64,000 nt of DNA from NCBI GenBank assembly GCA_964554795.1, contig CAZKQB010000001.1, positions 134,584 to 198,583 of the forward strand. The letters are read 5' to 3'. Position numbers and translations under genes: made by a program. This DNA comes from SFHK01 sp964554795. Lineage in GTDB: Bacteria; Bacillota; Clostridia; Christensenellales; Aristaeellaceae. Of this stretch, positions 17,258 to 26,945 are shown piece after piece; position 1 is the stretch's first letter; each line of letters begins with the position of its first letter. The notes under the pieces were generated by a model. It ran no database searches. It had not been told where the DNA came from and was given only the letters and a program-made list of their open reading frames with translations.

Positions 17258-18517
17258 TTAGCTCTTCGCCTTCCTTGACTTGCAGGGAAACTTCTTTTTT
17301 GCTTTTGCAGTGCCCGTCATTTCTGAGTCCGGCGACTTGGGCGGGGGCGGCGTCTCGCATGCTTGCGCGTCGCCCGCGCAAGCTGCCGCAGGTGTAGCTT
17401 CGCTGCTTTTGTCGTATTTATCCACGATTTCCGAATACAACGAGGAGAGCAGTGCAAATACCGGAACGCCAAGCAGCATACCGGCCACACCGAACACGCG
17501 GCCGCCCACTACGATGGAAACCAGCACCCAGAACGGGGAAAGACCGGTGGAATCACCGAACAGCAGCGGCTTGATCACGTTGCCATCGATCTGCTGAAGC
17601 ACCACGGTGAAGATGATAAAGCCAAGAAGAAGATCGGGCTTTACCATCAGCATAACCACGGAGGCAACGACGCCGCTGATGATCGGGCCGAAGGTGGGAA
17701 TAAAGTTGAACGCTCCCAGGAACACCGAAAGAAGTAGCACATACGGTGCCTTAAAAATACTAAGGAACACAAAGTTTGCCGCGCCGATCAAAAGCGCGTC
17801 CAGAAGGTTGCTGGAAAGGAAGACCATCATCAGCGTGTCGCCGCGATTCAGAATCGAATTCACGCGCTCCGTCCTAGCGCTGCCAAGCACCACGCGCTCC
17901 AGCTTCAGAAGACCACGCTTGAGGTTGCGGCGGTCGAGCAGTGCGTACACCGACATGGCAACGGCAATAATAAAGTTCACCAGCTGGCTACTGGCCTCCT
18001 TTAGGAAATCAGCGAACAGGTCTCCGTTATTGGTTACCCAGCTTACAATGGCCGTGAAGATTTCATCGCTTGAGCCAACAACCTTGTCGATGTCCACATC
18101 GATGAATTCCACGTGTGAAAGCACGTCAGCAATAAACACCTTGGCAGAGGCAATGTAGTCGTTGATATTGCTTGCAAAGGTGGTGGCGCTATTGACGATC
18201 TGCGGTATGAGCGTCGCAACTAGGAACACGATAACCACAAGGAGCAGGATTACAGCCGACAGACTGCTGATATGTACGCGTGCCTTTTCGCTTTTGATTT
18301 TCTTAAGCGGCACACGCTCCATATACTTGGCAAAGGGACGAAGTAGATATGCCAGGACCAAGCCGGAGGATACAGGGGATATATAATACAAAAGCGTCTT
18401 CAGAAATTTTCTGATCGCATCCAGATTGTTGAAGGCACAGAAAAACACCGCGGCACCGAAGGCAATAACAAGGCCGGAGTAGACCAGTCGGGCATCTACC
18501 TTTTTAAAGAGCTTCAT
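17258..18517 (-). CDS. AI-2E family transporter (PerM/YtvI-like)
   Basis: This 419-residue membrane protein has about eight helices and the conserved family segments VYALLDRRNLKRG, LIGAANFVFLSIFKAPYVLLL, GAFNFIPTFGPIISG and LQQIDGNVIKPLLFGDSTGLSPFWVL. Members include AI-2 exporters and Na+/H+ antiporter-type proteins; the substrate here is unknown. ATG 18517 is chosen because GAGGTGA lies 8 nt upstream; the longer frame would begin inside that site. The last 50 residues are a hydrophilic tail rich in Pro, Ala and Lys with two cysteines (CAGDAQACETPPPPKSP), longer than usual for the family. Confidence 0.85.
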   Translation of the reverse strand: MKLFKKVDARLVYSGLVIAFGAAVFFCAFNNLDAIRKFLKTLLYYISPVSSGLVLAYLLRPFAKYMERVPLKKIKSEKARVHISSLSAVILLLVVIVFLVATLIPQIVNSATTFASNINDYIASAKVFIADVLSHVEFIDVDIDKVVGSSDEIFTAIVSWVTNNGDLFADFLKEASSQLVNFIIAVAMSVYALLDRRNLKRGLLKLERVVLGSARTERVNSILNRGDTLMMVFLSSNLLDALLIGAANFVFLSIFKAPYVLLLSVFLGAFNFIPTFGPIISGVVASVVMLMVKPDLLLGFIIFTVVLQQIDGNVIKPLLFGDSTGLSPFWVLVSIVVGGRVFGVAGMLLGVPVFALLSSLYSEIVDKYDKSSEATPAAACAGDAQACETPPPPKSPDSEMTGTAKAKKKFPCKSRKAKS

Positions 18518-18636
18518 TGACAAAATCACCTCACTTATTTGTCATTATTGTATCAGAAATCGCGCGGCATGACAAGCGGGGAATACGCTAAGAATTGGGC
18601 GAATATGCTGACGTGAACAACTGGGAGGGATGCGGA

Positions 18637-20157
18637 ATGGATGTGAATCTGACCAGACAGACGCTTGAAGCGGAGAAAACGCTGGGAGCAGAGGAGACGC
18701 AGGTGCTTTTGCGCGCAGAGGCTCTGGTATCCGGTGCAGGGCGCGAGGAAGTAGAAATCCTGATGAGCGACGCAACGGCCGTACTCGATATGACGGACGT
18801 GCAGGCAGGACGCGTACTGGTGGAGGGTAAGGTAAAGTGCGAAGCAGCCTACCGGTTGGGCAGCGAAAACGTCGTTCGCGCCCTGAATGCCGAAACGGCG
18901 CTGAATCACGCATTTGAGATGAAGGATGTGGCGGCAGGCAATATTGTACGTGCGCACGTTCATGTAGACGACGTTCGCGCGCGCTACGAAAACGGTCACA
19001 TGCTTTTTGACGTATCCGTTACGGTAAATGCGCAGGCAGCACAACTGAACAGTATCGAAGCGCTGACGGGAATTGAGGACGCGCCGGACGTCGAAGCGCA
19101 GTATGAGGATATCGTATCGGTAAAGCTGAATGCGGAAAATACGGTTTCGGCGCTCCTTTCCGGCAGCGTTGCCCTGCCTGCGCAGCTCGATGCGCGGATG
19201 GCGCTGATGGAGTGGGCGACGCCGACCGAAATTGATGCGCGCCGCGACGTGGGCGGCGTGCGCGTGACGGGCAGTCTGCTTGTGGAAACGCTGATTTCCG
19301 GCGGCACGGCATCCCGCCCTGCGGCGCTGATACGCTATGCGCTGCCCATCGATCAGCTGATCGAAATGCCGGACTGGCTGACGGGAAACGCCCGAGCGAC
19401 GGTTTCCGTGCGCGCGCTGTCCACGGAGGTCGAGCAGGCGCTGGGCGGCGAGGACAGTCTTCTGCGCATGGAGGCAGACACGACCATCACGGTGTCGGCG
19501 CTGGGCGAGGATCGCGTGCGGGCGCTTACGGACGCATACGGCACGGGTAAGACCTCTGTAGCGGTGGAAACCCGAGAGGTGGAGCTGCTAAAAAGTGTTC
19601 AGCATTTAGACGTTTCCGAGCCGTTTCGCGGAACACTTCTGATGCCGGAGGGCGCGGGCGCGGTTAAGAGCGTGTGCGCTGTACGGGCTCGCGCAACGGT
19701 GGGTGAGATCGTACCCGGGAAGGAGCGCACGTCGATTTCGGGCGTAGTGGATGCGCAGGTGCTGTATATATCTGGCAGCACGGATAAACCGTCGCGGGCC
19801 GCGGCGGAGCTACCGTTTGAAATTTCTCTGGCGGCAGAGCTGAGCGAGGATGCGCCGGTGGAAATTCACGTTTTGAGCGCCGAAGGAAATGCGCTGATGA
19901 GCGACCGAGTGGAGTTCAAGTGTATGCTGAACATACAGGCGGAAAAACGCGACCGGCAGACAATTTCCATCGCATCGAATGTCGCGTATGCGGGCGAGAC
20001 CGATATTCCGCGCGGCGTGATTATCGTGTGGCCGCAGGCAGACGAAACAACGTGGACACTGGGAAAAAAATACGGCATGAAGCTTGACCGCATCCGCGAG
20101 GCCAACGGCGGCACGGAGACTCTTGAGCCGGGTCGGGCGCTGGTTATGCGCATCTAA
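18637..20157 (+). CDS. SipL-like spore coat morphogenesis protein (DUF3794 repeats)
   Basis: This 506-residue protein carries repeated SPOCS/DUF3794 domains (about 25-140, 180-300 and 330-460), recognised by VLVEGKVKCEAAYRL, VRVTGSLLVETLI and GVVDAQVLYISG strands. It ends in a degenerate LysM-like segment (TWTLGKKYGMKLDRIREANGG). This architecture is that of SipL, which binds SpoIVA and anchors the coat in clostridial spores. The start at 18637 has GGGAGGGA 7 nt upstream; the longer frame lacks a site. It stands divergent from the AI-2E gene, with the short intergenic region carrying its promoter. Role inferred from family. Confidence 0.8.
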   Translation: MDVNLTRQTLEAEKTLGAEETQVLLRAEALVSGAGREEVEILMSDATAVLDMTDVQAGRVLVEGKVKCEAAYRLGSENVVRALNAETALNHAFEMKDVAAGNIVRAHVHVDDVRARYENGHMLFDVSVTVNAQAAQLNSIEALTGIEDAPDVEAQYEDIVSVKLNAENTVSALLSGSVALPAQLDARMALMEWATPTEIDARRDVGGVRVTGSLLVETLISGGTASRPAALIRYALPIDQLIEMPDWLTGNARATVSVRALSTEVEQALGGEDSLLRMEADTTITVSALGEDRVRALTDAYGTGKTSVAVETREVELLKSVQHLDVSEPFRGTLLMPEGAGAVKSVCAVRARATVGEIVPGKERTSISGVVDAQVLYISGSTDKPSRAAAELPFEISLAAELSEDAPVEIHVLSAEGNALMSDRVEFKCMLNIQAEKRDRQTISIASNVAYAGETDIPRGVIIVWPQADETTWTLGKKYGMKLDRIREANGGTETLEPGRALVMRI

Positions 20158-20430
20158 AGCATATTGGAGCGCGCCGAAGCCATGGAAAGTGCTTCGGCGC
20201 GCAGCTTGTCAAAAAACTTCTTTGCTAAGTTAGTGGATGCGGAAGCAAGCTTCCATGCATAGGTTCCCATTATCAGAGGCGCAGCGCTCGAATTCTCAAT
20301 TCGACCGTCTGCGGTTATCCAGAAGACCGATTGGGAATCTCCTCAGGTTTCCAACCTTCCTTGCTTGAAGCCTTCGGATCCCAGCTGCAAAATCTGCGAG
20401 AAAATCACGCGAATCCCTCGTATACGTCGC
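20154..20430 (-). pseudogene. decayed reading frame, possible dispersed repeat
   Basis: The minus strand holds one frame that reads VIFSQILQLGSEGFKQG and then, after a single in-frame TGA at 20343-20345, QSVFWITADGRIENSS, LIMGTYAWKLASAST and NLAKKFFDKLRA, ending at a stop that overlaps the SipL stop codon. The sequence looks like eroded coding DNA or a short repeat of the host genome. No ribosome binding site is convincing and no family is assigned. The 20154-20500 stretch also has several short palindromes (GGAAGC-AA-GCTTCC at 20241; TCGAATT-CTC-AATTCGA at 20288). Confidence 0.4.
20169..20202 (+). terminator. hairpin downstream of the SipL gene
   Basis: A perfect 12-bp stem GCGCGCCGAAGC/GCTTCGGCGCGC with a 10-nt loop lies 11 nt after the SipL stop. 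A strong T-run does not follow directly, so it may act as a terminator or an mRNA 3'-end stabiliser. Confidence 0.55.
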
Positions 20431-20636
20431 TGGGTTCGATTGGAATTTGAGAAGATTGGGTCCTTTTTGAGTTTTTTACCAGGTTTTCTGACAGTCTGAG
20501 CACTCAGGCGCGTTTGTCATACGTCGATTTCAGGCACGATAAAAGAAAATTACCTCCGGCGTGTAGCGCGCGCCATACAGAATATGATACGCTTGGCACG
20601 CGTAAGAGACGCAACGCTTTAAAAGGAGGGATGCGC

Positions 20637-20861
20637 ATGGAAGCGAGCATGATTTTTCAGGCCGTTAGCTGCGTAACGGCACTGTGCGTCGCGTACGCAG
20701 GCTATCGGGCGCGTGACAACGCGCGAGCAGCAACGCTTGCAAAGATTCAATCGGAGGTAAGCCACCTGAGCACGCAGCTGGCATGGATGGAACATTCGGT
20801 CGAAACGATTCGGAATCGGCTTGACCGTAGAGCAGACGACGAAAGGAGCCGGAGCGCATGA
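20637..20861 (+). CDS. small membrane-anchored coiled-coil protein
   Basis: This 74-residue protein has one N-terminal hydrophobic segment (IFQAVSCVTALCVAYAGY) and a helical, coiled-coil-prone tail (LAKIQSEVSHLSTQLAWMEHSVETIRNRL). This layout is like the accessory membrane proteins encoded beside holins in phage lysis modules (XhlA type). Start 20637 has GGAGG 7 nt upstream. The last codon overlaps the start of the holin-like gene by 4 bp. No other phage gene is near. Function inferred only from layout. Confidence 0.6.
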   Translation: MEASMIFQAVSCVTALCVAYAGYRARDNARAATLAKIQSEVSHLSTQLAWMEHSVETIRNRLDRRADDERSRSA

Positions 20862-21046
20862 AAAATCAATGCAGATGGAAAAGCTGGGCGCTGTGGACGT
20901 CCATGGCGGCGCTGATTACATTTTGCCTGAAGGAGTTTGGAGGCATCGATGTAAGCGCCCGGGTGGACGGCCTTCTGAACGTCCTTCTTCCGGTATTGGT
21001 GGGCTTCGGCGTAGTGAACAATTCTACGTCCTCTGACTGCCTGTAG
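20858..21046 (+). CDS. small holin-like membrane protein
   Basis: This 62-residue protein has two hydrophobic segments (about 10-24 and 38-54) and a short C-terminal motif GVVNNSTSS, recalling the G(I/V)VNNPT ending of small phage holins of the phi LC3/BhlA type. Holins make membrane holes or pass signals to peptidoglycan enzymes. Here it is translationally coupled to a membrane coiled-coil gene and lies between a SipL-like spore gene and parA, not within a prophage. A domesticated phage pair acting in sporulation or cell lysis is possible but unproven. Confidence 0.6.
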   Translation: MKNQCRWKSWALWTSMAALITFCLKEFGGIDVSARVDGLLNVLLPVLVGFGVVNNSTSSDCL

Positions 21047-21149
21047 GCTGGAATGTTTGGGGCGGGTAAGCAGAGAGCTTTCCCGCCCGTTTTCTGCGTG
21101 CGTATGATTCGAGTGCAAAGATTTCCCGCGTTATTTCACACAGGCGTAC

Positions 21150-21178
21150 TTGCCATCTCTGCCGCGCGGGCGTATAAT
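21150..21178 (+). promoter_or_regulatory. sigma-A promoter of parAB
   Basis: TTGCCA (21150-21155), a 17-nt spacer and TATAAT (21173-21178) lie about 40 nt before the TTG start of parA. Confidence 0.75.
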
Positions 21179-21218
21179 ATATTCATATTGGGCTTTTATG
21201 CGATACGGGGGAAGTACA

Positions 21219-21983
21219 TTGGCGAAGATTATCGCTACGGCGAATCAGAAGGGCGGCGTCGGAAAGACAACAACGGCGGTTAATCTTGCGGCATGCCTTG
21301 CCGACATGGACAGACGTGTTTTGCTTATCGACATCGACCCGCAGGGCAATGCAACCAGCGGTCTGGGTGTTTCCGTAAAGGGAGGAAGCACGGTATACGA
21401 TGTTCTGACCGGAGGCGCGCCTGCGCACGACGCGGTTCGGGCAACGAAATTCAAAAATCTTTCGGTACTGCCGTCCACTATTGACCTGTCCGGTGCGGAA
21501 ATCGAGCTGGTGGGTGAGGATGCGCGCGAGCGTAGGTTGGAAAAGGCGCTGAACGAGCTTCGGAACGATTTTGACTATATGTTCATAGACTCGCCGCCAT
21601 CGCTCGGCCTTCTGACGCTGAATGCGCTCACTGCGGCAGACAGCGTGCTGGTTCCTATCCAGTGCGAATACTACGCGCTAGAGGGCGTAGGGCAGCTGAT
21701 GAACACGCTGAATCTGGTGCGCAAGCGCCTGAACCCGCGTTTGGACGTCGAGGGCGTGGTACTTACAATGCTCGATGGCCGCACAAACCTGGGGCTGCAG
21801 GTGGTAGGCGAGGTCAAAAGATATTTCAAGGGCAAGGTTTTTAAAACGGTGGTTCCGAGAAACGTGCGCCTGAGCGAGGCGCCAAGTCACGGACTGCCGA
21901 TTCACCTGTATGATGCCCGCTGTCCCGGCGCGGATGCGTACCGCAGGCTGGCGACGGAACTGATTGAACGAAACGAGGGATAA
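21219..21983 (+). CDS. parA: chromosome partitioning ATPase ParA (Soj)
   Basis: This 254-residue Walker-type ATPase of the ParA/Soj family works with ParB on origin segregation and initiation control. The deviant Walker A motif KGGVGKTTT is at about 10-18, the Walker A' DIDPQGNATSGLG follows, and FIDSPPSLG is the Walker B region. TTG 21219 is chosen as start because it opens AKIIATANQKGGVG, as in Soj proteins, and has GGGGGAAG upstream; the longer frame from 21150 would extend into the promoter. Followed 3 bp later by parB, as in most Bacillota near the origin. Confidence 0.95.
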   Translation: MAKIIATANQKGGVGKTTTAVNLAACLADMDRRVLLIDIDPQGNATSGLGVSVKGGSTVYDVLTGGAPAHDAVRATKFKNLSVLPSTIDLSGAEIELVGEDARERRLEKALNELRNDFDYMFIDSPPSLGLLTLNALTAADSVLVPIQCEYYALEGVGQLMNTLNLVRKRLNPRLDVEGVVLTMLDGRTNLGLQVVGEVKRYFKGKVFKTVVPRNVRLSEAPSHGLPIHLYDARCPGADAYRRLATELIERNEG

Positions 21984-21986
21984 TCG

Positions 21987-22883
21987 ATGGCCGCAAAGAA
22001 AACCGTTCCGCATGGTCTGGGCCGCGGACTGGGCGCGCTTCTGGGAGACATAGAGGAAGAAAGCGAGCTTCTGCACTCGGAAACCGAGCAAAAGGGCGAT
22101 GTTGTACAGACCGTACCGCTTTCAAGCATTGATCCGAACCGGGATCAGCCGCGAAAGGAATTCCGCGAGGAAAGCCTTAAGGAGTTGGCGGATTCCATCC
22201 GCGCTGTGGGCGTAATTCAGCCCATCGTGGTTACTCGGCGCGGAAATCGTTATTCCATCATCGCAGGCGAACGTCGCTGGCGTGCATCCCGCATGGCCGG
22301 GCTGACCGAGGTCCCCGTAATCGTGCGCGACTGGGATGAGATGACGCGGCTGAAGGCTGCGTTGATTGAGAACCTACAGCGCGACGACCTGAACCCGGTA
22401 GAGGAGGCTCTGGGTATCCGCGCGCTGATGGACAGATGCGAGTTAACGCAGGAGGCTGCTTCCGGCGTCATTGGCAAAAGCCGCAGTGCAATTGCGAATT
22501 CTCTGCGCCTTCTAACGCTGCCGGACGACGTGCTTGTCCTCTTGAAGGACGGCTCCTTGTCCGCAGGGCATGGGCGCGCGCTGGTCTCTGTTTCACCGGA
22601 GCGTCAGTCAAAGCTGGCTCTGCTGACCGTTCAGCAGGGCTGGTCGGTGCGTCAGCTGGAGCGCATTTGCGCGCAGCCGGAGAAAAAGCCTCCCGAGGCA
22701 CCCCCCTCCCGGCGGCCTGCAGAGCTCGCGCAGCTTGAAAAAATGGCGCGCGAGGTTTTTGGAACGCGCGTGAAGCTTGACGGCGACGAAAACAAGGGAA
22801 AAATCACGCTCAGCTACATGAGCGCCGAGGATCTTGAGCGTATCTGGGATGTGCTGGAGTTCATCCGTCAGGGTGAGCAATAA
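21987..22883 (+). CDS. parB: chromosome partitioning protein ParB (Spo0J)
   Basis: This 298-residue ParB/Noc-family protein has the N-terminal GLGRGLGALLGD motif that contacts ParA. The CTP-binding ParB/Srx domain contains GVIQPIVVTRRG and the GERRWRA box, followed by the helix-turn-helix region (LTQEAASGVIGKSRSAIANSLRLL) that reads parS sites, and a C-terminal dimerisation domain. Encoded 3 bp after parA. No clear TGTTTCACGTGAAACA-type parS site was noticed by eye in the window, but that was not an exhaustive search. Confidence 0.95.
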   Translation: MAAKKTVPHGLGRGLGALLGDIEEESELLHSETEQKGDVVQTVPLSSIDPNRDQPRKEFREESLKELADSIRAVGVIQPIVVTRRGNRYSIIAGERRWRASRMAGLTEVPVIVRDWDEMTRLKAALIENLQRDDLNPVEEALGIRALMDRCELTQEAASGVIGKSRSAIANSLRLLTLPDDVLVLLKDGSLSAGHGRALVSVSPERQSKLALLTVQQGWSVRQLERICAQPEKKPPEAPPSRRPAELAQLEKMAREVFGTRVKLDGDENKGKITLSYMSAEDLERIWDVLEFIRQGEQ

Positions 22884-23062
22884 AAAATACCGCCCACATA
22901 ATCCGGCGGCGTGTCATGCGACATTCTTCCTGCCAGCTGCGGCATGCAAATTCGCTAGTTTTCATCCGGCAGATCTTCTCAATTTACGCTTACTGTCAAG
23001 AGGAAGAATCCACATGCCAGCTACCTCATCTGCACTGACTAAGATTAGAAAGGGTGATATCC

Positions 23063-23710
23063 ATGCGTTACACAGCGAAAAAACTGCCCGCGGGGACGGC
23101 TCCGATCGAGTTTCGGGGTGCGTTTGACCCTGCACAAATTCCTGCGCCGTATGATGCTCTGAACGAGGCTTCCATCGCAGATTACCCGTGGCTTTCGCTT
23201 TTCACGGATTCCTTCCCGTCCTTTGCGCGCATGGGATGGAATGAGGAAGGACTTTTCGTCCTTATGTATGCGAAGGAAGCGCCTATTCAGAGCAAGGAAA
23301 CCGCATTCGGCGGTCGCCAGTGCCGCGACAGCTGTATGGAATTCTTTTTTATGCCGTTCCCGGAATCAGACGCGAATTACCTGAATGTAGAAATCAATCC
23401 CGCAGGGATACCGCATGTGGGATTGGGTATCGGCAGGCGTCCGCCCCGGCGGCACTTCACTGAGGCTGTCCCAGGCATGACGATTCATGCAAGCAAATAC
23501 GACGGTGCGTGGTGGGCCATCAGCTATGTCATTCCGATGAGCTTTATTAAGGAGCTCTTTGGACATGAGCTGACAAAAGGCACGATGCGCGGAAATTTCT
23601 ACAAGTGCTCGGAGGACATTCATCCGCATTTCGGCACATGGAATCATGTCGTCGCCGAAAAGCCGGACTTTCATCGTCCCGAGTGCTTTGGCGAAATCGA
23701 GCTTGCGTAG
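23063..23710 (+). CDS. carbohydrate-binding family 9-like domain protein
   Basis: This 215-residue protein has the CBM9-like/DUF1083 pattern: an early WNEEGLFVLMYAKE strand, a central block of aromatic and charged residues (RDSCMEFFFMPFPESDANYLNVEINPAG), and a final GNFYKCSEDIHPHFGTWN motif. No signal peptide is present, so it is probably cytoplasmic. Members are thought to bind carbohydrates, but single-domain intracellular ones have no defined role. Start 23063 has AAAGGGTG 6 nt upstream. It lies between parB and yybS, which is not a conserved position. The 180-bp gap before it contains only a weak hairpin. Confidence 0.75.
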   Translation: MRYTAKKLPAGTAPIEFRGAFDPAQIPAPYDALNEASIADYPWLSLFTDSFPSFARMGWNEEGLFVLMYAKEAPIQSKETAFGGRQCRDSCMEFFFMPFPESDANYLNVEINPAGIPHVGLGIGRRPPRRHFTEAVPGMTIHASKYDGAWWAISYVIPMSFIKELFGHELTKGTMRGNFYKCSEDIHPHFGTWNHVVAEKPDFHRPECFGEIELA

Positions 23711-23739
23711 CTCTGAAGCCGCGTGAGCCGGATGACGGC

Positions 23740-23768
23740 TTGCCATGGCGCAGGGGCTGTGTTATAAT
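23740..23768 (+). promoter_or_regulatory. sigma-A promoter of yybS-rplI-dnaB
   Basis: TTGCCA (23740-23745), 17-nt spacer and TATAAT (23763-23768) lie 36 nt before the GTG start of the DUF2232 gene. Confidence 0.8.
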
Positions 23769-23804
23769 AAAGTACAATGCAAAGCTGTAAATGAGGGAGC
23801 CTAC

Positions 23805-24866
23805 GTGGAAGAAAAGAAAGTTTCGGGACGTACGATCTGGATGACGGTGCTCGCAGTTGCGCTCGGCGCGTTTGCATCGGGAATTTCAGCATTTGTGCTC
23901 GGCGTGAGCGGAGCGATGTATGCGTGGCTCATATTCCTTGTGCCGCTTCTGAGCCTGCTGCTATACGGCGCGGGCGGGATCCTGCCAGTGTGCGCGTTTA
24001 ACGCTGTGGCGCTGGGCGGCTCTTTCTACCTGATGGGCGGGCTGTTCGCCGCGCTCGTGCTGGTGGGCGCATGCCTTCCGGCAGCATTCATGGTATATGA
24101 ATCGCGAAAGGCTGTGCCATTTTTCCGGCAGCTTACGCATGCACTCGCAGCGCAGGCTCTGGGGCTTGTCGCGGTAGTTGTGATTCTGGGACTCCGGTAT
24201 GGGCCGAATCTGGCGGAGGTTGCATCAAGTGCAATTCGCAGCTTTTTCGATTCCATGGGGGCGACGTTCGCCGACCGAATCGCAGAGAGCATTCGCTCGC
24301 TGTACCGCGCGCAGAATCAGATCATTACGATCGAAAACGACGAGCTGATTGCCATAATTTTGGAGGGACTGGAGCTCTCGATTCAGGTTGGCGTTCCGAT
24401 GCTGATCGTTCTGCTTACGAATGTCAACGCGGGGCTGGGCGTGCTGTGGGGAAACGCGCTGCGCGCAAGGCGCGGAGAGGACAACGTTCAATACAAGCCG
24501 CTGTCTACGTGGTATACACCTCCGGCTCTCACGCTTACGCTTACGGGCTCGATCATTTTGTTCACCATTCTGAAATCGTCAGGGCAGACGTCCATCGAAA
24601 TTGTGCTGGTCACGCTGCTTACCGAGGGCATGGTGCTTGCCGTCATGCAGACGACGGCGTCTCTCCTGCGCCGAATGAAGGCAACCGGAGCGTCGGTTGC
24701 GAGGCGCACGATTATGACCGTAGCTTTGCTCATGCTGTTTAATTTGATGGTGATCATCTACGGCATCGCGAGTGCGTATTTCGGCAATCACGGCGTGGTT
24801 ACGACGGCTCTAAAAAAGAAACTTGCGAAAAACGGACAGGGAAAGGATAAGGGGGATTTTGAATGA
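23805..24866 (+). CDS. YybS-like DUF2232 membrane protein
   Basis: This 353-residue integral membrane protein has about eight hydrophobic segments. It belongs by position and pattern to the DUF2232/YybS family, whose genes precede rplI in many Bacillota. Start GTG 23805 has GAGGGAG 7 nt upstream; the longer frame from 23745 would overlap the promoter. The stop overlaps the rplI start by 4 bp (ATGA). The function of the family is unknown; RibU-like membrane folds have been suggested. Confidence 0.85.
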   Translation: MEEKKVSGRTIWMTVLAVALGAFASGISAFVLGVSGAMYAWLIFLVPLLSLLLYGAGGILPVCAFNAVALGGSFYLMGGLFAALVLVGACLPAAFMVYESRKAVPFFRQLTHALAAQALGLVAVVVILGLRYGPNLAEVASSAIRSFFDSMGATFADRIAESIRSLYRAQNQIITIENDELIAIILEGLELSIQVGVPMLIVLLTNVNAGLGVLWGNALRARRGEDNVQYKPLSTWYTPPALTLTLTGSIILFTILKSSGQTSIEIVLVTLLTEGMVLAVMQTTASLLRRMKATGASVARRTIMTVALLMLFNLMVIIYGIASAYFGNHGVVTTALKKKLAKNGQGKDKGDFE

Positions 24867-25315
24867 AGGTCGTACTTTTGAAGGATATTAAGGGAAGCGG
24901 AAAAAAGGATGAGATCATTGAGGTCTCTGAGGGCTACGGCCGCAACTACCTGATCCCCAGGAAGCTTGCGAAGGAGGCCACGCCTGAGACGCTGAATGCC
25001 ATTGAGCGCTCCAAGTCTGCCGCGCAGCATCGTGAGAACGTGAAGCGCGCCGATGCCGAGGTTAAGTCGCGCGAATTGAAGGGCAAGGTTATTCAGATCA
25101 AAACCCGCGGCGGCGAGGGTGGAAAGCTGTATGGATCCGTAACCGGAGACATGATTGCCGAGGCACTGAAGGAGCAGCACGGCATTGAGGTTGACAAGCG
25201 CAAGATCGAGCTGGATGAGCCGATCAAGGCCGCTGGGCAGTCGTTTGTGACTGTGAAGCTCTCCGCGGGCATTTCCGTTCGCATGATCGTGAATACTACG
25301 GTGGAAGTCAAGTAA
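24863..25315 (+). CDS. rplI: 50S ribosomal protein L9
   Basis: This 150-residue protein has the L9 signature: MKVVLLKDIKGSGKKDEIIEV, then GYGRNYLIPRKLA, a long connecting helix (about 41-75) and the C-terminal domain beginning with GSVTGDMIAEAL. L9 binds the L1-stalk base of 23S rRNA and helps frame maintenance. Length is normal. Its start overlaps the DUF2232 stop, and dnaB follows 25 bp later, the conserved yybS-rplI-dnaB order. Confidence 0.97.
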   Translation: MKVVLLKDIKGSGKKDEIIEVSEGYGRNYLIPRKLAKEATPETLNAIERSKSAAQHRENVKRADAEVKSRELKGKVIQIKTRGGEGGKLYGSVTGDMIAEALKEQHGIEVDKRKIELDEPIKAAGQSFVTVKLSAGISVRMIVNTTVEVK

Positions 25316-25340
25316 CGCATTCAAAGTTGAGGGATGCCCA

Positions 25341-26708
<1,368 letters not shown>

Positions 26709-26879
26709 TCACATTTCCGCGTTTAGTGAGTCCTCCGTATCTACGGGGGCACATGCTGTGCAGAAGCCCTGGCCGCTCTTTGCGCAATCGGCGCAAAGAT
26801 ATGCACCGCAGCCTGCGCAGGTTCGAATGGATCGCCCGTTAATTCTGTGTCCGCAAAGGACGCACTCCATATCAGACAT
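26709..26879 (-). CDS. 56-residue zinc-ribbon protein
   Basis: This short frame encodes MSDMECVLCGHRI, then RTCAGCGAYLCADCA, then GFCTACAPVD: four CxxC-type pairs suited to two zinc sites, a dense arrangement unlikely by chance. The stop codon touches the dnaB stop codon (convergent, zero spacing). The start at 26879 has GGGAGG about 10 nt upstream, and that site lies inside the stem of the dnaB terminator, so on this strand the ribosome binding site may be masked by a hairpin. It probably depends on transcription running on from the ABC genes upstream. No family recognised. Confidence 0.65.
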   Translation of the reverse strand: MSDMECVLCGHRINGRSIRTCAGCGAYLCADCAKSGQGFCTACAPVDTEDSLNAEM

Positions 26880-26886
26880 GCTTTTA

Positions 26887-26926
26887 CCGCCTCCCGCGGC
26901 CTATTGTTTCCACGGGAGGCGGTTTT
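26887..26926 (+). terminator. intrinsic terminator of dnaB
   Basis: A perfect 10-bp stem CCGCCTCCCG/CGGGAGGCGG with a 16-nt loop is followed by TTTT, on the plus strand downstream of dnaB. Confidence 0.85.
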
Positions 26927-26945
26927 ATGCATCATAAAGATTTTT

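Noticed and set aside
20858..21046. a prophage at the holin-like genes
   Set aside because: No capsid, tail, integrase or lysin gene is within 10 kb; only the two small genes resemble phage lysis parts.
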